Part shown: piece by piece, positions 1 to 9,682 of the stretch
Layout of the letters: each line of letters opens with the position of its first letter
Numbering within the stretch: position 1 is the stretch's first letter
NCBI GenBank assembly: GCA_028023455.1
Contig: JAQFVV010000254.1
Span: forward strand, 62,001 to 126,000
Length of the DNA: 64,000 nt
Source of the DNA: Epiperipatus broadwayi
Lineage: Eukaryota > Onychophora > Udeonychophora > Euonychophora > Peripatidae
Direction of reading: 5' to 3'
Translations under genes and position numbers: made by a program
The notes under the pieces: generated by a model
The model's database searches: none
The model's input: the letters and a program-made list of their open reading frames with translations, nothing else
Told to the model about the DNA's origin: nothing

Positions 1-185
1 TAACACACAAGTTAGTAGATAACACAGGTTAGTAAACTACACAACATTTCGAATGGTAAATCTTCATTTTTTTCAGGAGTTGCTAGTCTGACCAGTGACA
101 ATACTAGCATATGATTCGAACTCACGCCTTCAGATTATTGAACTATCGTTAAAGCAGCTCTAACCAACTGAGCTATTCTGTCAAA
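1..185 (-). mobile_element. tRNA-headed foldback/SINE family K, fragment cut by window edge
   Basis: On the minus strand this has a tRNA-like head: a D-arm reading GCTCAGTTGGTTAGAGC near 160-176 and a box B-like GAGTTCGAATC near 112-122. A body follows with the CTGAAGAAG...GAAA type motif seen in the copies at 9.1-9.7 kb and 14.7-15.2 kb. The element runs off the left edge, so its full structure is not visible. It is a retroposon remnant and not a functional tRNA gene, because the anticodon region is expanded. Confidence 0.6.
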
Positions 186-1460
186 TCGAACTTATTATTT
201 AACTGTAATTTTAAAAATGTTTTTGTTTTAAAACCCCAGAAAGCTTTCAAGCATTAAAAACTGAACCTTTATAATCTTAAAAGTAACGTCACGAGGTCTT
301 CGTTTGTACTTTCTTATTTTTAATAACAACAGGTAATCAATCTTTTTTTTTTAATCAAAAAGATAGATAAAGAAAATAAGTTTTTTAATAACTAAAAAGA
401 AAATAGATTTTAAATTTAAAATAAAATAAAAATTTGAACTTCAATGTAAATTATTTTTTATCTATTATATGTGAAAGGCAAACAGAAGTGAAAAAAAAAT
501 CATCAATTTTTCATCCTCTATAATAAAGACGTATGTTTGTCCAACATTATAGTGACTTTGCGTAAATTATATGTTACAATAGAATATTGTTTTGTTTTTT
601 TTTTTTTCGATTAAAACGATACACTTCCATGATTTCAGTGATCATATTTCATTCAAATATTTTAACAAATCAAAAAGCAATAAAAATTTCACGTAGATTA
701 ACTTTGAAAATGTCAAAATTGTTACCATTGGAATATATTAGATAAAGCAGCCTTAAAATATTCTACAAAAACATTATTATTAGCCATGTATTATATGAGC
801 TAACATAAATTTGATAAATTAGTTTTATATTACTGGATAGTACTATAATATTAATTGATATAATGTTCGGTTTAATAATTATTAGTTCTTGGTAACCTTC
901 AATCTATTACTTAACATATTATAGCCATTTAATTTTCTATAGATTACTTTTTTAATTCTTTGCTTTTAAATCTCAAATAATATTGATGTTAACATCATCT
1001 GAAAAAAGATTGTGAAATTTAAGATGAATAACTTCTTACATTAGCCCTCTATTATCTTACTTTTCTAAGCAATTGTGCCTATTCAGCAAATAAACTTTAT
1101 AAATGGAACATTCCCCCCATATTTAGATGGTTTAAAAGAAAAAAATATATTTTCTACATTTTAATTTAGCCAAGTAAATGTTTTCAGAATATTGTCTTTA
1201 CAAATAAATTTATGAATTAAAAATTAACTGGATTTATTTTTCTTACTTTAAAGAAAAAAATGTAAATGAAAAAATCCATGGCAATGTTCTTGCTGTTGTA
1301 AACATTTTTTGTTCCATAGTCCACTGAAAATAATGTTTTTTTTTTTTTTTTACTATGATCTTAATCACTTTTTTTTTTTTTCGAAAATAAATTACTTTGT
1401 GCTTATTATTGAATAGTTCTGAAATTTTTTATTGGTAAGTGTAATGAATTAAATAAAGGA
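186..1460. other. AT-rich DNA, no recognisable gene
   Basis: Low-complexity AT-rich sequence with T runs near 590-607, 1337-1350 and 1369-1381. No conserved coding frame or repeat family was recognised. Confidence 0.5.
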
Positions 1461-1461
1461 A

Positions 1462-1555
1462 AATGTTTATTACTTGGGAGTTCATAAGAAGTTGGGGCTA
1501 TTCTGGGATTTCCCATTCCCAAATATAGCACTCTACCAACTGCATGCAGTGAATG
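1462..1555 (-). mobile_element. tRNA-derived SINE fragment (family T3)
   Basis: The minus strand reads GCAGTTGGTAGAGTGC, an A-box/D-arm-like stretch. It ends in a tail (AACTTCTTATGAACTCCCAAG) that is shared with the copy near 55095-55205. The box B region is degenerate, so this is a dead retroposon. Confidence 0.45.
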
Positions 1556-1675
1556 CATTAAATAATAATAGAATATCAGGTGCTGATATAGTACATACTT
1601 GATGCCATTTTGAATTTTAAAATCCACCCAAGAACCACACTGACACATCTAAGTGATAAATGACATCGATTATTA

Positions 1676-1795
1676 GCACATGGTTTCAAAAATGGCAGTT
1701 ACAAAATCACAAATTTCATCATTAATTAAAAAAACAAAATGCAAAGTTTGTAATTGTCATTGGGTATTTAAAAATCAAAATCCTAATTTAGATCA
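1676..1795 (+). repeat. Direct repeat copy 1 (partner at 2247-2365)
   Basis: About 120 bases match a second copy at 2247-2365. Shared words include CAAATTTCATCATTAATTAA and TATTTAAAAATCAAAATCC. The copies differ by scattered substitutions, so the duplication is old. No coding content was recognised. Confidence 0.75.
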
Positions 1796-1810
1796 ATATT
1801 TATATATATA

Positions 1811-1922
1811 TTTTTTCATATGTCATAGCATCTGCCGGGACGCGAATCCACATCCGTCTGCAACCAACAACTTGCTTGCATGGCGGGTGCGATACCTCTC
1901 GGCTGCAAGACAGTATTTATAT
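1811..1922 (-). mobile_element. Class II tRNA-related SINE (family L)
   Basis: The minus strand carries a tRNA-like unit with an A-box-like CCGAGAGGT segment, a box B-like segment and a short A-rich tail (seen as T run 1811-1816). The closely related copies at 3615 and 28626 show the consensus. A possible target duplication (tatttatat) flanks it near 1798 and 1914, but in AT-rich DNA this is weak. The long region between anticodon and box B resembles the variable arm of tRNA-Leu/Ser; that assignment is inferred. Confidence 0.65.
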
Positions 1923-2246
1923 TTAATTTAAAAAAGCACAATTTTCAAAAATGCTATTATTTCACATTTAATAAAAAGAAAAAACCATTTTCAGTGATAA
2001 TTATAAAACAAAAACACATTAACATACATTATCACAAGTTACATAAATAATATTGGCACAAAGGACCATAGTTTGTGGGGAGGGGAGACGATGGTTTCCC
2101 CAGCACAAAGCACTGGTGTACATAAAGAAGGGGCTCTAAAATGCGAATTATAGTATATGCCAAAAGATTACAGCTTATAAAATATGAAATAAAGCATATT
2201 ATTTTTATAAATAATAGGATTTTACTTTTTTCTTACCAGAAATCAC

Positions 2247-2365
2247 CATGTGGTTTCAAATAATGGGGGTTACAAAATTGCAAATTTCATCATTAATTAA
2301 AAAAACAAACTGCAAAGTTTGCATGTGTCATCAAGTATTTAAAAATCAAAATCCTAATTATAATA
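2247..2365 (+). repeat. Direct repeat copy 2 (partner at 1676-1795)
   Basis: Second copy of the 120-base direct repeat, offset by about 570 bases. The intervening DNA holds the family L SINE at 1811-1922. Confidence 0.75.
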
Positions 2366-2945
2366 TTTCTAAAAGATGATAAAGATACCTGCTGGTGGTG
2401 AAAAGGTTAGTGTTTATGTTGTTTAAAAGTCAATACCTTTTACATTTGAAATACTCAACAAATTTTTATTTATTTATGTTATTATTCTTTTTATTTTCTA
2501 GCACATGTATTTTGATGGGACCTTCTCAATGGTAATTACCATCTATAGTATTTGGAATCAGCACTAATAAAATCTAATTATTTTCTTTAAACATGTTTGC
2601 AGGTTTATTTATTGATGATATGCAATCCTTTTAAAGTATTTTAACATGATTTTTTTATTAGGGCTCATGCCCCCCCCCCCACATTTTAAACTACCCTTGA
2701 GTATATGGAATCAGTAAAGCACATAAATGTAAAAGTATGAATGACTGTAAGTAGTTCTTTATGTGGGAGCTCTGCCCCCACACACCCTTTCTCTGAGTTT
2801 TCTCCTACCCACTGAGTCTGTGCAGAATTATTAAGTTTAGAGAAATGTATAAATTACCTGTGAAGATTTAAAATGAAATTGTTAAAATGTGTTAAAGGAT
2901 AACAGACAATGCCAAACTATCACTAATAACAGTCAAATATTATCC
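2366..2945. other. AT-rich DNA with a C homopolymer
   Basis: No gene or repeat family recognised. A run of about eleven C occurs near 2670-2680, unusual in this AT-rich setting. Confidence 0.5.
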
Positions 2946-2947
2946 CT

Positions 2948-3245
2948 TGGTTATCATTATCATCATCAACCATTATCAATCCACTACAGGATGAAGGTCT
3001 CTCCAAATTCAATCCATCTTCTCTGATTTTTAGCTTCTCTTCTCCACATCACCCATGCACACTTTCTTATTTCATCCATCCATCTCACATGTGGTCTCTT
3101 TCTGGGTCTTTTACAATCTCTTGGAACCCAGTTTAAGATTTCAATTGTCCATCTATTATCATCTCTTTTAGCAATATGTCCAGCCCAACTCCAAGGATCA
3201 CCACTCTTTATTTTCATGATCAACAAATATCTCTCAATATTAGGG
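2948..3245 (-). pseudogene. RTE-type non-LTR retrotransposon, C-terminal end
   Basis: The minus strand encodes about 80 residues of the C-terminal tail of an RTE-like endonuclease/reverse transcriptase ORF. Recognisable words are WSWAGHIAKRDDNRW, PRDCKRPRKRP and VRWMDEIRKC, which match the tail of the longer copies at 38050-39222 and 47736-49362. The 3' end runs into a short trinucleotide tail (ATC/ATG type, 2953-2968), typical of RTE 3' ends. Nothing upstream of this tail is present, so the insertion is severely 5' truncated, as expected of incomplete target-primed reverse transcription. It cannot produce an active enzyme. Confidence 0.85.
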
Positions 3246-3364
3246 TCTTAATTCTAAAGAATCTACATTAAAACCCATCTATAAAATTAATATTTTAATA
3301 TTACAAACAATGAGTGTACAAATAATAGTAAATATCATAAACATCAATTTATGAAAGAATAACT

Positions 3365-3880
3365 AACTGGCCCATTATCATCATAATCATTTTCAACCAT
3401 TATCAATTCACTGCAGAATGAAAGTCTCTAGATTTAATTCAGTTTCTCCAATTTTTGGCCTCTCATCTCCATATCACACTAGAAAACTTCTTGAATTCAT
3501 CTATTCATTTTACATAAGGTTTCTTTCTAGGTCTTTTATAATGTTAGAACCCTGTTTAGGATTTTAACGGTCTCTATTAGCACCTCTTTCAGAAAGGTGT
3601 CCAGCCTAGCTCAACAAGCATTGTTAGCCGAGAGGTCATTGCAGCCACCTTGCAAGCAAGTAGTTGGTTGCAGACAGTTGTGGGTTTGCCTCCCGGCCGA
3701 TGCTATGACACATGAAAAAAAAACTTCAGTCTCTTAATTTTTTCAATGACATAATATTGTTTGCTCTCTAACTTTTGAAAAACCTCTTTTTATTACTCCT
3801 AACATACATCTCTCCATACTTCATCGAATGATCTAAAATCGCTATATTGGGATTCTGTTAAGTGTTGAAGTCTCACTTCC
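3365..3880 (-). pseudogene. Diverged RTE 3' fragment interrupted by a SINE
   Basis: The minus strand of 3370-3612 is a more decayed copy of the same RTE tail and its trinucleotide 3' end. Homology resumes at about 3725: 3727-3740 matches the sequence after the equivalent point in the RTE copy at 26505-27330 (CTTAATTTTTTCAATGA). The family L SINE at 3615-3723 therefore lies inside this RTE remnant. There are many stops and indels. Confidence 0.7.
3615..3723 (+). mobile_element. Class II tRNA-related SINE (family L) nested in RTE
   Basis: Plus-strand copy with an A-box-like TTAGCCGAGAGGTC (3624-3637), a box B-like GTGGGTTTGCCTCCC (3679-3693), and a 3' A run at 3715-3723. The end reads GATGCTATGACACATG before the A run, as in the copies at 1811 and 28626. 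It interrupts an RTE remnant, so it is younger than that element. Confidence 0.8.
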
Positions 3881-3889
3881 ATTATATAT

Positions 3890-5195
3890 GCTTTTAAATG
3901 GAAAATAAAATGAATTTTTATATATTAAATGAAAAGAAAGTTTATTTTATTCTTAAGGAATTTATTGCTCTAAAATTACAAATTAATATCAAGTATATGT
4001 AAGTATTTTTCTTCCGTGTTTTAAATTGTTCTGCTGTTGAGTCTAAGTTGTTTTGTGGTGTTGATGTGTATCCTCTTGACAGCAAGCTATATCTGTTTCT
4101 GTAATCATTTTGTTTGTCTTCTGTGGAGTGTGCTTGAAGCATTCTTATGGCGGCTGCTGTATGTGAAATAGATTCCATATCTTCTCTTATCTTAGTTTGA
4201 TAGTTAGAGTTTCGTCTCTTTTTTCATTTTTGAAAGCTTCTGTAAAAAGAATGTGTTTTCATCCCGTTATATATAATTTATATTTTTTTCATTTATTGTT
4301 TTATAATAATATAATAAATCATTTTATTTACGGTTACGTTATTATAAGAAATAAAAATTTGCAATGAAAGAAGAGATATTATAATTATCAATATTTTATT
4401 ATTAGTAGTAATAGTAATAGTATGTATATATTTCATTTAAAGGGGGGGGGTCACTTAAAAAAACTTGTAACATGTTGGGAATAAAAGAGAACTAATATTA
4501 ATCCATTTCAACTCTTTTAACTAACACTTAAATATATATACAATTTATCAGTTATTAATTTAGATTATTTATTCATGTTTAAAGAGGATCTTATCTCTAT
4601 ATTCTAATAATTAATTTGTATTTCAATGAAAACAATATTTTTTAATTATGTGTTATATATTTTTCTTGGTTGGGAAGATTATTTAGAGATTAAAATATTT
4701 TATGTATGAGAAAAATTAAGCCCAACGTCTATTTTTTGTGCTCATATTATATAATTTTTTACACAATTTTTAAATTAAAATATTTAACATTCTATCTTTG
4801 TAATATCTCATACTATATATCATTGTTTAAGTATATCCTGGATGTATTATAATAAAAAAGAGTTAGGATCATCATTATTTTATGGATATACTTGCTGGTA
4901 CCTGGGAAAAAGTGTCATGGATTTTAATATTAAATAAATTTGAAAATAAAATTTATAAATATTAGGTGACTAGTGAAGAAATAGACTATATCATTTGAAA
5001 TGTAATTAATTGGTGAATGATTCATAATGAATTAGGTTATTTTACACAAATTTGAAAATAAGAATATAGATAAAAGCCCTCATGCTCTGTTACATTTTGC
5101 ATTAAAGATTCCATGCAAATAATTACCCACATAATCATAATATCTGTTACATTTTGGCCATTTGGAGAGGGATCCAAATAGGAACCTATTATATT
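3890..5195. other. AT-rich DNA, no recognisable gene
   Basis: No family recognised. A run of G (about nine) lies at 4441-4450. Short open frames here show no known motif. Confidence 0.5.
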
Positions 5196-5200
5196 ACATA

Positions 5201-5425
5201 TAAACTGTAATTATATTCCAAATAATGGTAAATAAAATAAATTCCAATATAAATTTTAATTATTAGTAGTACTTTCAACCATATTAATAATTATTTTCAA
5301 TTAAACTCCATTTTGAAAAGTTTAGTTGAAAATGATTATGAATATAGTTGAAAGTACTACTACTGATTAAAATTTATATTGGAATTTATTTTATTTACAG
5401 TTATTTGGAATATAATTACAGTTTA
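5201..5425. repeat. Long snap-back palindrome (about 225 bp)
   Basis: The left arm begins TAAACTGTAATTATATTCCA and the right arm ends with its reverse complement. The arms meet near 5312 with almost no spacer. The arms differ by a few substitutions and small indels. There are no recognisable coding or tRNA-like motifs. It has the shape of a MITE-like or snap-back cDNA insertion. Confidence 0.85.
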
Positions 5426-5743
5426 TTATAATTTCTTTTTATTAGCGAACATTTATTGTATTATTGTGTTACATATATATAGTATTTGAGTATGAGAAGA
5501 AAATAATAAAAGGAAAAAAAATAATGATTTAAATCTCACTCACATTTTTATGATTTGAGAAAAAAAAAGCTCTGAGGAAATATTTGTTATTGTAATGAAA
5601 TGTCAGCTATTTACTATTTTATTTTTACTATATAGAATCTCCCAAGAATAATAGTATAAAATTATCATTTATCCATGACAATATTAGAATGAATATATAT
5701 ATTTAAATACATGTATATTGTCTATACTAAACTTAATATAATT

Positions 5744-6173
5744 ATAAGAGATTTGAACTCAGACTTTCTCAAACTCTTCACAACTATCCAATCCATACAT
5801 GGGCATGGCAATAATATTGGCATTATCAAGGGCTTTGAACATTTCATCATCAGATTTTCAATAATATGAATGGCTGAAGAGTCGGAGAGCCGAGAAGATT
5901 GAAACTTGTTTATTAAAGTTTGAAGAGTTGGAGAGCTGAGAAGATTGAAGCTTGTTTATTAAAGTTTGAAGATTTGCTATCTTAATATAAACTGAGCAGT
6001 CATTGCATATATATCTGGGAGATGGTGATTTGACAACTGATAAGTGCTGGTTCAGCATTAAATACATATATTGGAGATAATTTATCTTTTTCACATGTAT
6101 GTGATCATGTGTATCAGTTGTATAAGATGGATTGGATAGTTGTGAGGAGTTTAAGAGTCTGAGTTCAAGTCCC

Positions 6174-6185
<12 letters not shown>
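5744..6185. mobile_element. Hammerhead-family foldback element with internal spacer (subfamily A)
   Basis: The ends are inverted: 5744-5800 (minus) and about 6120-6180 (plus), with the shared terminal text GAGTTCAAGTCCC on the plus arm. The plus arm contains a decayed hammerhead-like unit at 6033-6074. Between the arms lies a spacer holding a 46-bp unit repeated twice (about 5877-5968). The spacer is homologous, in reverse orientation, to the spacer of the element at 62440-63020. The left arm lacks its hammerhead part. Confidence 0.75.
6033..6074 (+). ncRNA. Decayed hammerhead ribozyme motif
   Basis: Layout: CTGATAA at 6037-6043, stem II GTGCT/AGCAT with loop GGTTC, TAAA at 6059-6062, six-base stem III, TA, then TTGG at 6071-6074 facing CAA before the core. 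Two essential core positions are changed (G8 to A and G12 to T), so cleavage is not expected. Spacing matches the intact copy at 42785. Confidence 0.55.
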
Positions 6186-6226
<41 letters not shown>

Positions 6227-6260
6227 GAACTTATATATATATATATATATATATATATAA
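6181..6260. repeat. (TA)n microsatellite
   Basis: Nearly pure TA dinucleotide tract interrupted once around 6220-6230. Confidence 0.95.
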
Positions 6261-7350
6261 CACTGGAATAAACTCCACAATATATGAAAATATCAATATG
6301 TAAAAATATATAATAGCAATAGTAAGGATATGGTATGATTGCCATCCTGAATAGCATTTTCTAGTTAAAATGATTCTAAATTCAATAAAATACCACATGA
6401 CTCCATCTTGCACAGTATTTGTAAGCATTTTCGAAAATCAATAAATTCCAGATGGTAGTACTTAATAAATTCCTATCCAGTGCTGTTCCATCCATATCCC
6501 CTGACCAGTTTTTAATTTCAATCTAGTGCAATTGAATGTTTTGATCTTAATTTAACTAGTATAGTTAAAGATATATTTGCTACTTAAAAAAATTGTAAAA
6601 AAACTGGAGTCAAATAGTGTTTTGTTGGTTTTTTGATTCTGGCCAAAGAATATAGGTGCATACAGTTATTAAAATTATGAGGACATCAAAATGAGCAGAT
6701 ACCAAAATTATCTTAATGCTACTTTCAGATTTTATATAGCCCTTAAGACATATCAAATTATTATAAAGGTCAAGGTGATCTTTTTAAGTCTTTAATCAGA
6801 TCATACAACTACAGGATGATATCTTGAGCAAAGTACTCTATCAATGTTTTTTTTCCAATGCTTCAATTGCTTTTGCTTTACAGTTTTCTGTAGGTCTTAA
6901 AGATTTTGGTTTGCAACCATTTTTATATAAACGAAACTCTTATCTTCTTTCCGGAGTTCTTTATCCATTAGGATAAATGTAAAAATCTTAAGCAGATTAC
7001 GATTTAATTAATTTAAGTCTATTTTAAAACAAATTAATTGATTATATAAAAGCTTATTGAACTTCACATTAATTAAATTCCTTTCATTTTTTGAAAGATT
7101 TTTAATTTCGATAATAAATATATTGATTTATTTAATTTCATAAAACTTGTTTGAACATTGTTTTTAATTATATATAAAGCTTCATTTTACTTTCCTCTTA
7201 ATTATACACAATTACATAAAGTTTATTTTTAACTTTGTATTTGATATAATTACATAGAACTTATTTCCATTTTATTTCTAAATAATTTATAATATTTTAC
7301 TAATATTTAAGTGTTGTATAAAAAAATATAATATAATCCACTTTTATATA
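6261..7350. other. AT-rich DNA, no recognisable gene
   Basis: No coding or repeat family recognised. Confidence 0.5.
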
Positions 7351-7353
7351 TTT

Positions 7354-7642
7354 TATAGAGGGTTTGAACTCAGACTTTCATACGATCCTCAACTACACAC
7401 GCTATCTCATACTGCTGACAAACTTGATCACACACATGATGAAAAGATAAACAATCACCAATATACGTATTTTGTGCTAAACCAGCCCTTGTCAGTTGGT
7501 TCGAGTGCTGGTTTAGCAAGAAATGCGTATATTAGTGATTGTTTATCTTTTCAACATGTGTGTGATCGAGTGTGTCAGAAGTATGAGATAGCATGTATAG
7601 TTGAGGGCCGTGTGAAAGTCTGAGTTCAAACCCCCTATATAT
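7354..7642. mobile_element. Hammerhead-family foldback (subfamily A), two inverted arms
   Basis: Near-perfect palindrome of about 290 bases. Both outer ends read TATAGnGGGTTTGAACTCAG inwards, and each arm ends centrally in a hammerhead-like unit: minus strand 7458-7499, plus strand 7505-7535. The outer parts resemble a box B (GAGTTCAAACCCC). Flanks are AT-rich, so a target duplication cannot be called. Confidence 0.85.
7458..7499 (-). ncRNA. Decayed hammerhead ribozyme motif
   Basis: Reading the minus strand: CCAA (7496-7499), CTGACAA in place of CTGATGA (7489-7495), stem-loop II with loop GGTTT, AAAA in place of GAAA (7470-7473), stem III TACGTA, TA, TTGG (7458-7461). Helices are kept, but the core carries inactivating changes. 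Confidence 0.55.
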
Positions 7643-9065
7643 TACATATTAGAGTGCAGTATGAAAAAGCCTGTACTGTAGAAAAAATATATATTTTATA
7701 TATTTTTATAAATTAATATTCTTCTGTTACTTAATCATTTATTATGTTAATCCTATTAACAAACTTATCATTAATTTATGTTCAGTATTTTGATCATTCA
7801 ATTGGTCAACTTATAGAGTAAAAGTTTCCAGGATAGTAAGAATTCTTTTTAACTTTGATTTTGTCTAAAATTTAAACACATGTTTGTGTTTGTCATTATT
7901 GGGAATAAAGCAAGAACATTCCACAATAATTTTAAAATAAAATAAGATACTAGAAGATAGGTATTGAACCATATCATGAAATGAATGTTATTCAGAAACT
8001 AAACACTTTGGAGAGAGGGTAATAAATCTCAGACACTGTCTTCTATATTACAGGAACACCTGGTGGCACACAATGATAATGAGAGATTCTTCCTAATATA
8101 ATAAACCCTAATGAAAAGGATTCTTTTACCCACTGACTGCTACAATATATATATTAGGAATAAACATGGATAAAATTTAAATAATTCTCCACTTTATCTT
8201 AACAAATATTCTAATGTTCCATGTATTGAAATGCTTGGAGTAACAATGAATCAGAAAGAAATAAAACCATGATATTGGTGCAAATTATTAAAGTCCTTTC
8301 ACTATCTCTATAAACACCTAAAAACCCTTTGTTGACTATGGAAAAGCTTTCTATAATATAAAGTAGTCCTGCATCCATTAGATAAATTTCAGAAAGATTT
8401 AGAAATTCGTGATGCAATAGCATGATAATGAAGACATAGCTGAAGACTTCAGTGGTCTTTCTTTGAAGTAACCTTATGTGAAACAAAAGTTAACAGTAAG
8501 TTTAACCGATGAGTATGTTGTGAGCTTTTATTTCTTTAGAGAATTTTTTATTATGTGTGAATGTTTAATTAAATAGGTGCACTTGTATTATAACTTTTTT
8601 AATGAAAGCATTCAAAAAGTATTCTTTTCGTAAAATTAACATTATATAATTGAAAATCTCAGAAAAAGTTTAATATGTGGCTTGATGACTGCAGCAAGAT
8701 ATTTAATTTAGCTATCTGGCATAAATTGTGGATTGCTATTAGCACATCAATATATCTATCTTTGCTCCCAAAAGAAATTTCTAAACTTTTAAAAAGTATG
8801 GATAAAATGGAAACTCCTGCATAAGAGAAACAAAACAGAAAACCATACATAAAATTAAAAGGACACTGAATATAGAAAATTCTAGCTAAGACTAAAACTC
8901 CAGGTGAAAGAGAACATTTTTACGTAAGACTAAGACTATAGCTAAAACAAAAAATAGCTGTACAAGATTAAAAACAATAGCTTATATAGAAAATTCATAC
9001 ATAGGACTAGAATGTATAGCTAAAACAGAATCTTTTTTACATAGAAATAAAATTACAGTTAAAAC
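7643..9065. other. AT-rich DNA, no recognisable gene
   Basis: No conserved frame, tRNA-like element or palindrome recognised. Confidence 0.5.
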
Positions 9066-9682
9066 ACAATATTCCTATGTGTTTTCTTGAAGGTTTGTGA
9101 TGATAGTGTTTTAATTGTATTTTTATATTGGACTATTTCCATCATCTAATATGAGTACTGAATGTCTTTAGAAAAAATTAACTTTATTTAAATATTCCAA
9201 ATACATTCAACTATTGTTTTGAGAGGTATTATTCTCCTCTTCATCTGGAGTTGCTGGCCTGACCAGTGACACTACTATCATGGGATATGAACTTGGATCC
9301 TTAGAATATTGAGTATTGAATTTTAAGATAATACTCTAACTAACTGAGCCACAGTATTGAATTTTAAGGTAATGCTCTAACCAACAGCCATTGGTTCAGT
9401 CATTTGGTTAGAGCATTACCTTAAAATTCAATACTCAAGAATCTAAGGATCCAGGTTCGATTCCCATACTATTACTGTCACTGGTTAGGCCAGAAACACC
9501 TGAAGAAGAGGGGAGAATAATATCTCTCAAAACATTGTGCATATACTAACCTGTTTGGCATGCTATTACTAACAATTGAATGTATTTGGAATATTTAAAT
9601 AAAGTTAAACTTTTCTAAAGACATTCAATACTCATATTAGATTATGGAAATAGTCCAATATAAAAATACAATATTCCTATGT
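9066..9682. mobile_element. Palindromic tRNA-headed retroposon with 15-bp target-site duplication (family K)
   Basis: Exact direct repeats ACAATATTCCTATGT flank it at 9066-9080 and 9668-9682. Between them, 9116-9667 is a long inverted repeat. The outer arms carry TATTGGACTATTTCCAT and the inner arms carry tRNA-like heads pointing to the centre. The plus-arm head has TTTGGTTAGAGC (9403-9414) and box B GGTTCGATTCCC (9454-9465). The minus-arm head lies at about 9290-9352. CCTTA/TAAGG forms an anticodon stem around a 20-nt loop. The left 35 bases (9081-9115) extend beyond the palindrome. A duplication of this length points to target-primed reverse transcription rather than a cut-and-paste DNA transposon. 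Confidence 0.9.

Noticed and set aside
1811-3723. CRISPR-like or tandem regulatory array
   Set aside because: The repeats are dispersed SINE and duplicated segments of unequal spacing, in a eukaryotic context.
5858-6280. 140-codon minus frame
   Set aside because: It crosses the (TA)n tract and the foldback element. Alternating Ile/Tyr is an artefact.
9393-9470. Functional tRNA gene
   Set aside because: It has A and B box-like parts but no acceptor stem, lies in a palindromic retroposon and has an expanded anticodon loop.
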